From: Dyadobacter psychrophilus
Lineage (GTDB): Bacteria > Bacteroidota > Bacteroidia > Cytophagales > Spirosomataceae
Assembly: GCF_900167945.1 (NCBI RefSeq)
Contig: NZ_FUZA01000001.1
Coordinates: 1,612,001-1,676,000 of the forward strand
Length of the DNA stretch: 64,000 nucleotides
Reading direction: 5' to 3'
This document shows positions 41,601-48,436 of the stretch, one piece after another. The notes beneath the pieces are model-generated. The model saw only the letters and a program-made list of their open reading frames with translations. It did no database searches and was not told where the DNA came from. The position numbers and the translations under genes were made by a program. Position 1 is the stretch's first letter. Every line of letters starts with the position of its first letter.

Positions 41601-43027
41601 CTTGCCAGACAAGTTGTAAAATGCGCCGAAACACCTTTTCGTGAAAGCGCCACGTCATTGTCCAAAGTGTAAATTTGATCCGCATCATCTGTATCAATAA
41701 AATACATGCTTTGCGTGGGATTAAAAATGGATGTCCCTACTCTTCCATCTTGAGAACAGTCCAGCAATATCGATGCCGCAGAACCTGATGCATCCGGTGC
41801 CGTTTTTACTTCAGAAGTAGCAAGCGGAACGAAACCGTAGTAAATCGATTCGGCCGTTTTGGGATTATTAACCTCGCACTCCTGTCCAAATGTCTCGATC
41901 CGCATACCCAAACCAACTGCCTTCCAGGCTTCACGTAAAGCCAAGTCCAACTCAGAACCAATCGGATGACCCATCTCATGTACAACTTCGAGCGTTTTTT
42001 TTCGAAGGTCAAAGAAGTCCGAATTGCTTGTTAATTTGGGCATGGTTTCCCAAAAAATTTCTATTGCCTTTGGGACCCCAATTCCGACACAATTAAATTC
42101 TGTTCCATGATCATTTTTTTGAATACCATTTGATCCAACAGCTAATAAATAGAAACAGTGATTAATTATTCCGGCATTTTTGTGCGGCTTAAATTTTGGA
42201 TCGCCCCAATCCTGCCAGTTATTGCCCTTGTAAGTATCGGGTTGCTTCGTCAGATTAGGATTTACAAAATTCCTGATCCCCCCCGCGACGAGGTTTTCAC
42301 CCACCACCCAGTTATAATCCAAAGCTTTTTCAACTTCCTTTCTCACAAATACTGAGAAAATATCTGCAAAGGCCTCATTTATTGATGCAGTTGGTATCGA
42401 TAATGGAGGTATAGGAAAAATTGATCCATATGCGGTTCGATGGTGAAAAACACCATGTGTGTACTCATGGGCAACAAATTCAATTCCTGTGACCGGAACA
42501 TACTTCCCTGAGTTCCCAAAAAACTGAAATTTTCTGGCTGCTCGGCTATAACCAGGATCATTGTATGCCGAATCAATCAACTCACACTTAATCGTTAATC
42601 CTGCATTATCCAAACCGCTCCAATCAAAGTGCTTTTGAAAGACATCCATTGTTCCTTTCATAGAAAACATCACACCTGCACCAACAGGAGTAGAAAAGGG
42701 ATTAGGCTGTTCGTCGGTGAATATGCCATCATTGTTCTTATCTGTAAAATTGACTTTTTGTTTTACGACGTCACCTGTAAGCGCCATGAGCTCTATCGCT
42801 GGTAAATTGCTTTCCGGCAAGGTTTCGAGCCGGCATTCCTTATTCAATCCAGCGGGATCAGTTGAGTATACCATAAGCCGTACATTTTGCTGTCCATTAA
42901 AATAAGTTGGCAGCGTCATAGTAACATTTTTCTTATTGTAAATCGGTTGTGCGTGTAGTCCTGTGCATAGAAACATCAGAACAAATGGCAGGCAATGCCA
43001 CCATTGAGAGAAGGGTGTCTTTAACAT
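38627..43027 (-). CDS. Very large secreted M4 (thermolysin-like) metallopeptidase
   Basis: The protein has 1466 residues with a signal peptide (cleavage near L-H-A-Q-P). The zinc site is H187-E188-Y-T-H191 with the third ligand Glu218 in N-E-A-F-A-D-I-F; the gap to the Glu is longer than in thermolysin, owing to a proline-rich insert. The M4 substrate-binding His region follows (H-K-N-A-G-I-I-N-H-C-F-Y-L-L-A). From about residue 440 a long middle region of unknown fold is followed by several fibronectin/Ig-like modules (for example S-P-L-E-H-D-K-I, P-P-S-P-A-D-G-E and V-S-P-K-N-D-Q-V starts) and an acidic linker with D-D-D-P. M4 enzymes are secreted proteases. No T9SS tail is present at the end, which is unusual; the next gene supplies one on a separate protein. 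Confidence 0.88.
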   Translation of the reverse strand: MLKTPFSQWWHCLPFVLMFLCTGLHAQPIYNKKNVTMTLPTYFNGQQNVRLMVYSTDPAGLNKECRLETLPESNLPAIELMALTGDVVKQKVNFTDKNNDGIFTDEQPNPFSTPVGAGVMFSMKGTMDVFQKHFDWSGLDNAGLTIKCELIDSAYNDPGYSRAARKFQFFGNSGKYVPVTGIEFVAHEYTHGVFHHRTAYGSIFPIPPLSIPTASINEAFADIFSVFVRKEVEKALDYNWVVGENLVAGGIRNFVNPNLTKQPDTYKGNNWQDWGDPKFKPHKNAGIINHCFYLLAVGSNGIQKNDHGTEFNCVGIGVPKAIEIFWETMPKLTSNSDFFDLRKKTLEVVHEMGHPIGSELDLALREAWKAVGLGMRIETFGQECEVNNPKTAESIYYGFVPLATSEVKTAPDASGSAASILLDCSQDGRVGTSIFNPTQSMYFIDTDDADQIYTLDNDVALSRKGVSAHFTTCLAREHFKDKYQFVGLDGQGGIEINNSVGPKAPSISSGYNKETNYFNYLDDDNVFTIDQIAGTYFSGIYGNVKNVKLPESAESIAIRFALQDIFGSEVNNQYRISKNQQPVWTIGADAFGGANYLRSLSDPTQKGQLNFYNGLGWAGATPEQRAGVWTQFYYLISNGTGPNGFTNENGQTRFFTKLEDDVPGKIIFEAFSKFLPANPTFDDMAVAIQSSLLANSYKETSATWKKCMDALTCVLGKEFVDQPKIWAVNADDIEIKEVQGFDARFRSDVFYPGKEEISLTEVSEDVAFDDLISPVYRAFQHTTEVLLPYIDEKDPGKQTTTAKFYLEGGKKYFVRRRLYAAGGQGCASLLGGYLECRNLEKMANNWSPILEVTTASITTLPISPLEHDKIPAWNSVIEWQATPGAAGYILRVTDLTGEVPAQDFPVEAVDDEKEAKELALAKERDYSWQVIATHKLGSEEGVTWDKGSKSFMKTGLTDTDIFGDWLDPISFQTDLPETPLLVPPSPADGEHVPPFGKDLVLSAEETPGVSGYRFHIQDKKDDMESPQVLYDHENLKLPDQSDGKVYTWAFEPYKEATPPFITEKEFGKKYFSTFVLDYSLVPAPVLVSPKNDQVVTFQYGGAQGLAWSEVTGAHEYEYTIYRTSDDAIIPNGLGSTIQTAATIPDALMLPLDKNGGFKWRVRAKAKDDKGDWIYGPYSKPFFYWLRPEKSNLFHPSENQQDVDISKLEFSWANQWAPDGYLFRLHKNNQVVFEKATAGTSIMLTNLEYGVDYAWDALAMNVTPTGTHYPDPYTFHHFSTMHGANNGEKKVKEYDPDEEQTTSNDPNNPGNTNDSDDDPSKVFYPQLGFTVDLTDNDFSDIHSYSYRVTVTSDKGYFREWDCAVNGFGVVFIPEDLFQTKINGDLPEDTALYHFHIEITNLNGKDDSYATGPGFDFRLYLYDGLPAHLQNGKMPFIDMLPKSGVFGGRWVGASVDFDFDYIFSTKKP

Positions 43028-43177
43028 GAAAATAGATGTGCTAAATAATAAAATGGTTTATGCTATTCTGCTTGTTGAGATGTGAAGAATGGCATAAGTC
43101 ATTTAGGAGCACGAATGGAATGAGCCTGCGGTTAGTCCGAGCTATCCTACGGGAAGAATGAAGAATTACACTTGTCG

Positions 43178-44044
43178 CTAATCCTTTGCCAGCGGCGGCC
43201 CCGTTTCAACCGGCCGGGCGGGCGTTGGAAAAGCAATATTATTCTCGTCAAAGGCCTTCTTGATAGCCTTCATAGCCAAACTTTTCCCTGGCCCTGGGCC
43301 TATTTTCGCTTGATCGATCCAGAATAAGATTTCAAAATCAATGCTCTTTTCACTGAACCGGATGAAGTTTAATTCTATTGGTTTAAGTTTTTGCAAAAAC
43401 AGGAGCGGCCTGATGGCTGAAAGCGCCACATTTTCCACGAAAAACAGATCGTCTTTATAACCAATGCTGCATTCCAGCTGGACTCTCCTATCTCCTGAAT
43501 GTGTGAAGTTTACTATGGGTTTTTGAAAAATGTCCTTACTCGGAAGCTCTACGAGTTGTCCTGCAAAATTATCCAGCTTAACCGAGCGCAAACCAATGGA
43601 AAGCACCTTGCCGGTAAAACCGTTTGTTTCAATCACGTCGCCCACTTTGATAGGGCGCTGGATGGCGATGAAAGCGCCGGAGATAAAATTGGTAGTAAGG
43701 TCCTGAAAAGCAAAACCCAGTGCCAATGCAAGTACGCCGGCCCCTGCGAGCAATGATGTTACTGTCTTATCTAGTCCTAAAACACCCAGCGCGAAAAACA
43801 AGCCGGTTGTAACGATCGCAATGCGGGTTAATGCCGAAATCAGACTTACCAATGCAATGTTTTGAGATGCCCTTGTAAGCCCTTTTTCCATAAACCGACT
43901 TCCATATCGGGCCAGGAATCGAAAAACCACAAGGATCAGGATTGCAATAATAAGGTTCGGCACGAAACGGACACTTTCATCAAACCACTTGTCCAGCTTA
44001 ACGACGATGGGATCCGTAATTTTTGTTATTTGAGCAAATATCAT
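43178..44044 (-). CDS. MscS-family mechanosensitive ion channel
   Basis: The protein has 288 residues from the ATG at 44044; the frame extends upstream without a signal. Three membrane helices fill the first 115 residues, with the pore-lining third helix rich in Gly/Ala (L-L-A-G-A-G-V-L-A-L-A-L-G-F-A-F). The MscS beta-domain follows (P-I-K-V-G-D-V-I-E, then G-x-V-x-x-I-G-L-R). These channels open under membrane tension and release solutes after osmotic downshock. It lies downstream of the SHOCT gene, separated by a terminator hairpin. Confidence 0.93.
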   Translation of the reverse strand: MIFAQITKITDPIVVKLDKWFDESVRFVPNLIIAILILVVFRFLARYGSRFMEKGLTRASQNIALVSLISALTRIAIVTTGLFFALGVLGLDKTVTSLLAGAGVLALALGFAFQDLTTNFISGAFIAIQRPIKVGDVIETNGFTGKVLSIGLRSVKLDNFAGQLVELPSKDIFQKPIVNFTHSGDRRVQLECSIGYKDDLFFVENVALSAIRPLLFLQKLKPIELNFIRFSEKSIDFEILFWIDQAKIGPGPGKSLAMKAIKKAFDENNIAFPTPARPVETGPPLAKD

Positions 44045-44092
44045 GGTTGGGTATTTGACGCAAATAACGTGAATAAGCCTCAAAACATACAA

Positions 44093-44126
44093 AAAGCGGC
44101 CGGAGAATGATTTTTCCGGCCGCTTT
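44093..44126 (-). terminator. Rho-independent terminator after the SHOCT-domain gene
   Basis: AAAGCGGCCGGA (44093-44104) pairs perfectly with TCCGGCCGCTTT (44115-44126) around a 10-base loop. On the minus strand a T-run (TTTTTG) follows. Confidence 0.8.
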
Positions 44127-44147
44127 CATGAACTATATACGCTTAAA

Positions 44148-44975
44148 TCACAATCTGGCGAGCAACTCCTGCTTCTTGGCTTTGAATTCTTCCTCACTGA
44201 TCTGACCTTTTTCAAATAAAACATTAACCTTTTCAATCGTCGCAATGATTATATCTTGCGGGCTGCGATCAGTCGGACTGCGGTCAGTCGGACTGCGATC
44301 AGTCGGGCTACGGTCAGTTTCGCCGTGCAGGTCCGCCGTTGAGGTTACATCATAAACAGGCTCCGGAGTTGGCTGCGTTTGTCCGCTCGGCTCCGAAATC
44401 AAATCGAGACTTCCCAGATCAACTGGGCCTTCCTGACTTGTGAACTTATAAGAGTTTCCTGAACCTTGCTGCTGCGAAACGCCTGTAATGTTGTGATGCT
44501 TGGTGTCATAAATGGTTCGTTTTCCATTTTCTTCTACGACTAATCTCCGCACAGGTGCAAAATAGGCATAACGGAAATTGTTCTGTGCGCCGCTCGACGT
44601 TGGATTGCCAAAAACCGATGGCCAGGAACTGCTTACATTGTTACTGCTCGCCGCAGACTTGCTCTCCTGATGCCATTCTGACGATTCATCAGCAGTTTCT
44701 TCATACAAAACCTGGCTGGTAACCAGTTCAGATAGCTCGTTGCAAAGGTTGTTGACCGTAGTTTTCAATGAATTATTGAACATGTCTCCCACCATCGTCA
44801 TCCCGCCTTTCATCCACTGCCCCGACCCGCCGAGCTCTGCAATGTTGAACTGAGCCATTGTTCCGCGACCGCTGATCACCGCTATCAACAGCGACTCAAC
44901 AGTCTCATTTTTAAGATTATATTTTGCAGCAATCTCTTTAACATGTTGTTTGCCCGTACTCGTTAATGCTTTCAT
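44148..44975 (-). CDS. SHOCT-domain protein with Asp-Arg-Ser-Pro repeats
   Basis: The protein has 275 residues, with no signal peptide and no membrane helix. The N-terminal 90 residues have a motif (G-T-M-A-Q-F-N and G-S-G-Q-W-M-K-G-G-M-T-M-V-G-D-M-F-N) that recurs in proteins with a C-terminal SHOCT domain. A linker with four D-R-S-P repeats, three of them D-R-S-P-T, leads to the SHOCT domain (L-F-E-K-G-Q-I-S-E-E-E-F-K-A-K-K-Q-E-L-L), a short helical module thought to mediate oligomerisation. The cellular role is unknown. It has a candidate promoter (45026-45033) and its own terminator. Confidence 0.8.
   Translation of the reverse strand: MKALTSTGKQHVKEIAAKYNLKNETVESLLIAVISGRGTMAQFNIAELGGSGQWMKGGMTMVGDMFNNSLKTTVNNLCNELSELVTSQVLYEETADESSEWHQESKSAASSNNVSSSWPSVFGNPTSSGAQNNFRYAYFAPVRRLVVEENGKRTIYDTKHHNITGVSQQQGSGNSYKFTSQEGPVDLGSLDLISEPSGQTQPTPEPVYDVTSTADLHGETDRSPTDRSPTDRSPTDRSPQDIIIATIEKVNVLFEKGQISEEEFKAKKQELLARL
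44260..44319. repeat. Four 15-bp tandem repeats coding for Asp-Arg-Ser-Pro-Thr
   Basis: Four copies of a 15-base unit (consensus GGACTGCGATCAGTC on the plus strand, with 1-3 differences) run from 44260 to 44319. The unit is a multiple of three, so copy-number change would keep the reading frame of the SHOCT gene. Confidence 0.85.
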
Positions 44976-45025
44976 GATTTCTTGTCTTTTTCTGTATACG
45001 TAACAAAAATGGTGCCATCGCGCAG

Positions 45026-45033
45026 CAAATGTA
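45026..45033 (-). promoter_or_regulatory. Candidate -7 element for the SHOCT gene
   Basis: On the minus strand TACATTTG matches TAnnTTTG, about 50 bases before the ATG at 44975. The -33 region is not clear. The 172-bp divergent gap must carry promoters for both genes. Confidence 0.35.
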
Positions 45034-45101
45034 GTTTAACCGAAGGCTCATTGAGGCCAACCACTTGTCCATCGAATTTCTATTTAGAATTAGACCCGCC
45101 C

Positions 45102-45109
45102 TATGTTTG
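45102..45109 (+). promoter_or_regulatory. Candidate -7 element for the lipoprotein pair
   Basis: TATGTTTG matches TAnnTTTG and lies 38 bases before the ATG at 45148. The upstream region is T-rich, without a perfect TTG at the usual spacing. Confidence 0.4.
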
Positions 45110-45147
45110 ATGACGAAAACATATTTTTTTAACAAAACAACAACAGT

Positions 45148-46065
45148 ATGAAATTACTACAAAGTGCACATGCTATCACAAAAGCAATGATTCTCGCCGG
45201 TCTCATGAGCGCCTGCCAAAATGAAAAGGACGCCATCGTCGCACCAACATCTTCGCTGGAACAGGCAACAGATGCAAATGCAAAAATTGCTGTTAAGTAT
45301 CTAATTAAAGACGGTGGAACGAAACTCACCTATTCCGGAATTAGAAACTTTTTAGTGAAAGAATTAGATGGCGCCGGATACCTCAAAGAATATACTTATG
45401 ACGGTAACAAAATTACTTGTGACCTCAAAAAAAATGGGATCACGATTAACAAAAACTTCATTACTTATACTTTAAATGCAAAAGGGCAATGTGTACAAAG
45501 TGTACATACCGCCACTGATAAAGTTATTGCAGGAACGTATGTGTATGTATACAATGAATTTAACCAACTTTCCTTGGTTTACCACAAAACGCTTCCTAAG
45601 CTTCGCCAGGTATTTGAATACGAACAAGATGCGGATAACAGCCTTCAGGGTAAATCGTTGAGCAAGATTACGTTTTACGATCAATACGATGTAAAAGAAA
45701 AAGAAATTATTTTCAAACATGCGAATGGTAAGTTCGTAACTCAATACCATCCTAATGGTAATATTTATGAGACTGCAAACGAAGATAACCCTTTGAACCC
45801 AACGGGACTTGCCGAAGCCAATAGCAAATATTTGCCAATCTTTGGCAGATTCAGCAGATTCGCCCTGCGACAAACTGTTCATAAAGGCTTTACGGGTCAA
45901 GTCATTTATCCTTACCCGATTTTCAATTATAGCTTGACTGCAAAAACTTTGGGAGAAGAAATATCGACATATGATTTTATAACAAAAAATGATTTTGGCC
46001 AAGTACTATCCAAAGTTGAAAGGAAATACTCCACCACTCCGCAGGCAGTTATGGTAGGTCTGTAA
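45148..46065 (+). CDS. Hypothetical lipoprotein, paralogue 1
   Basis: The protein has 305 residues with a lipoprotein signal (A-G-L-M-S-A-C23) followed by Q-N-E-K-D-A, acidic/polar as in exported Bacteroidota lipoproteins. The body is made of short beta-strands with Y-N-E-F-N-Q-L-S-L-V-Y, F-E-Y-E-Q-D and L-S-K-I-T-F-Y-D-Q, resembling the YD-like repeats of DUF4595-type proteins; that is a weak match. The next gene is a clear paralogue: both share the signal, E-K-D-A, Y-S-G-x-R-N, and K-Y-L-P-I-F-G-x-F-S. They are probably co-transcribed. The function is unknown. Confidence 0.75.
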   Translation: MKLLQSAHAITKAMILAGLMSACQNEKDAIVAPTSSLEQATDANAKIAVKYLIKDGGTKLTYSGIRNFLVKELDGAGYLKEYTYDGNKITCDLKKNGITINKNFITYTLNAKGQCVQSVHTATDKVIAGTYVYVYNEFNQLSLVYHKTLPKLRQVFEYEQDADNSLQGKSLSKITFYDQYDVKEKEIIFKHANGKFVTQYHPNGNIYETANEDNPLNPTGLAEANSKYLPIFGRFSRFALRQTVHKGFTGQVIYPYPIFNYSLTAKTLGEEISTYDFITKNDFGQVLSKVERKYSTTPQAVMVGL

Positions 46066-46087
46066 TGAAATCAATTTTAACACAAAC

Positions 46088-46942
46088 ATGAACAGTATGA
46101 AATTATTTAATAAAGCACTCACTATTACGAAAGTGTTTATTACTGCTGGCTTGATAGCATCTTGCCAAAGTGAGAAGGATGCGGTTGTAAGCCCAGTCGT
46201 AGAACAAGCCGAAAAAGTTGATGAGAATGCTAAAATTTCTGCCGACAGTAAGTTGATAAGCGACTTTTCAAGGAAACTTTCCTATTCAGGGCCTAGAAAT
46301 TTACTTGCGAAAGAAACGCTGGAAAGCTATAATTACTACATAGACTATGTTTACACAGCGCAAGGTATCAAGGCAACCAAATATGAAATTAGTAGCCAAA
46401 AGGCGGTATCAACTAGTACATATATCTTAAATGCAAGCGGGCTTTGTATTGAAAGCAGTGTCGGAAACAGTTTCAGTGGCACTACTCAATACAAGTATAA
46501 TGACAACCAGCAATTAATATTAGCATTTAACAAATTTGAGCCGAATGAGCGTCAGGAATTTAAATACTCCTCCGAACCCAACGGTCAAGCAAGATTGCTT
46601 TCAGTGTCATTTTATGATAAGCAAAATTATAAAACAAGAGAATTGATTTACAGTTACGTTGGTAACATGCCTGATTTGTATCCTTTGAATCCAGATTTCC
46701 TGGCGTCAGGCACCGGTAAGTATCTTCCGATTTTCGGTAAATTCAGTCCCTATCTAATTAAAATGGTTAGCGAAACGGAACACACCTACCACCCGCATAA
46801 AGAATATACTTCGGCAGAACTTTATAATTATAAGTTTTATGCAGATGGAAGGGTTAAATCCATCGAAGCATCTGATGTAAAGACCGGCAATACTTATATG
46901 ATAAGCAATAGAACTTACGCTTCCGCAATGGTGGCAAATTAA
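46088..46942 (+). CDS. Hypothetical lipoprotein, paralogue 2
   Basis: The protein has up to 284 residues. By comparison with the neighbour, the likely start is the second ATG at 46097 (M-K-L-F-N, Cys23 in L-I-A-S-C); the leader AACAGTATGAAATTA before and at that ATG is also shared with paralogue 1. The mature start is Q-S-E-K-D-A. The beta-strand pattern (Y-N-D-N-Q-Q-L-I-L-A-F, V-S-F-Y-D-K-Q, G-K-Y-L-P-I-F-G-K-F-S) matches the neighbour, so the pair arose by duplication and diverged. A 12-bp hairpin 11 bases downstream ends the unit. The function is unknown. Confidence 0.75.
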   Translation: MNSMKLFNKALTITKVFITAGLIASCQSEKDAVVSPVVEQAEKVDENAKISADSKLISDFSRKLSYSGPRNLLAKETLESYNYYIDYVYTAQGIKATKYEISSQKAVSTSTYILNASGLCIESSVGNSFSGTTQYKYNDNQQLILAFNKFEPNERQEFKYSSEPNGQARLLSVSFYDKQNYKTRELIYSYVGNMPDLYPLNPDFLASGTGKYLPIFGKFSPYLIKMVSETEHTYHPHKEYTSAELYNYKFYADGRVKSIEASDVKTGNTYMISNRTYASAMVAN

Positions 46943-46953
46943 GCTACAAAAAC

Positions 46954-46988
46954 AAGAAGAACCCCAAACAGTATCCGGGGTTCTTCTT
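46954..46988. terminator. Bidirectional hairpin terminator between the lipoprotein pair and the efflux operon
   Basis: AAGAAGAACCCC (46954-46965) pairs perfectly with GGGGTTCTTCTT (46977-46988) with an 11-base loop. On the minus strand it is followed by GTTTTTG, so it mainly serves the tolC-like gene; on the plus strand the tail is weak. Confidence 0.7.
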
Positions 46989-47040
46989 AATACACAACCT
47001 AAACACAATCAGTTGATCATTATTAACGCTGAGTAAAATA

Positions 47041-48405
47041 TTATAGCTGGTCTTTTACATTGCCTGTAATGCGGTCTAATTCAATTTTTGAGGATAAATA
47101 ATCATAAACTGCTTCCAGATAATTGGATTTGGCTGATGTTAATGCAAATTCGGAATCGATTAGCTCCAGTCTGGACGCGACGCCCTTTTCATATCTGTAT
47201 TTTGTGATGGAATAGCTGAGTTCCGCTGTTTCTGAGACATTCTGCTGGGTTTTGATCCGCTCGGATGTTTCAATAAGGCTTGCCAGAACTTGTTTCACTT
47301 CCGTTTTTAATTGCTCCTGGGCATTGTTGTAAATCACATCGGCTTGCTGTCTTTCGATTTTGCCTAATGCTATTTTGTTAATGTTCTGGTTTCCGCTGAA
47401 AATGGGGATGGCAAACTGCACACCAGTGTAGAAAACGGGAGGATAAGCAGCATTACCGAAGCGGAATTGATTGGTTTGCGTCTGGATTTGATATTGGCTG
47501 ATGAAACTCACAACCGGCAATCTGGCAGATTTATACAATTCTATTTCTTTGTCATTGATCTCTTTGTTCAATGACAGGATTTGCAAATCAGGGCGTTGCT
47601 GGATGGATAATTTGTAGGTTCCGTCCTCGCCAGGAACTGATTCGTTGGCATTGAGTTCGAGTGAATCTGAAAGTAGATAATCGGTTTCAGAAACGTCCCC
47701 TAGCAAGTTTCTCAGTTGCTGCTGGCTGATCTGCAATGCATATGTTAGCCTGAGCACATCGGGTTCGAGATTTTTTACGGATGTGTATGCCCGTAATGTG
47801 TCAACCCGCAAGGCACGGCCCTGCGCGAGCAGTGAACGAGAATCATTCAACGCTTTCTGATTTCTGACAATGCTTTCCTTTTGTAATTTCAGTCTTTCAT
47901 TCAAAACGAGCAATTGAACGTAATTTTGTTTGACCTGAGCCACCACGTCCACCTCTCGCTGGCGGAAAGAAAGTTGGCTCTGTTTCTCAAGCAGTTTTCT
48001 TCGTTCGATCTCATGTTTTGCACCCGAATTATAAATGGGTTGAACAAGGGAAATTTGCGCAGCACCAATGTCTTCACCGCCAAAGCGTCCATAACCTATT
48101 TTTTCAGAGTTACTTGTATTTCCATTGAGACCGAAGAAAACCGGTTTCTGAAAATAATGCTGAAACTGTCCCGTCAAACTGATGTTTGGCATCAACAAAC
48201 CGCGCGTGATGGCGGTTTGTTGTTTGGCTTTGTGAATGTTAATCGAATCGATCCGCAAGTCGCGGTTCCGACCTTGCGCGAGCTCGATCGCCTTTTGCAA
48301 AGACAGCGTCTGGGCCTGCCCGAAGGACAGCAAAGGACTCAGCATTGATGCAATAACTAATGCTTTCGCCAACCCGGCATATTGATTTAAAAATGACTTT
48401 TTCAT
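47041..48405 (-). CDS. TolC-family outer membrane efflux protein
   Basis: The protein has 454 residues with a signal peptide (cleavage near L-S-F-G-Q). Long coiled-coil helices with the TolC repeat pattern fill the body (L-Q-K-A-I-E-L-A-Q-G-R-N-R-D-L, and a second repeat with K-Y-R-Y-E-K-G-V-A-S-R-L-E-L-I). It forms the outer membrane exit duct of a tripartite pump. It is the third gene of the operon, after the adaptor and the RND permease. Confidence 0.93.
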   Translation of the reverse strand: MKKSFLNQYAGLAKALVIASMLSPLLSFGQAQTLSLQKAIELAQGRNRDLRIDSINIHKAKQQTAITRGLLMPNISLTGQFQHYFQKPVFFGLNGNTSNSEKIGYGRFGGEDIGAAQISLVQPIYNSGAKHEIERRKLLEKQSQLSFRQREVDVVAQVKQNYVQLLVLNERLKLQKESIVRNQKALNDSRSLLAQGRALRVDTLRAYTSVKNLEPDVLRLTYALQISQQQLRNLLGDVSETDYLLSDSLELNANESVPGEDGTYKLSIQQRPDLQILSLNKEINDKEIELYKSARLPVVSFISQYQIQTQTNQFRFGNAAYPPVFYTGVQFAIPIFSGNQNINKIALGKIERQQADVIYNNAQEQLKTEVKQVLASLIETSERIKTQQNVSETAELSYSITKYRYEKGVASRLELIDSEFALTSAKSNYLEAVYDYLSSKIELDRITGNVKDQL

Positions 48406-48436
48406 GATTGAAATGTGGTATTAATATTCCCTGGAA

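Noticed and set aside
44260..44319. Short tandem repeats that could suggest a CRISPR-like array
   Set aside because: The units are contiguous without spacers, are 15 bp long and encode an in-frame protein linker.
45472..46002. Minus-strand frame antisense to the first lipoprotein of the pair
   Set aside because: The plus-strand gene has a lipoprotein signal and a paralogue; the antisense frame has neither.
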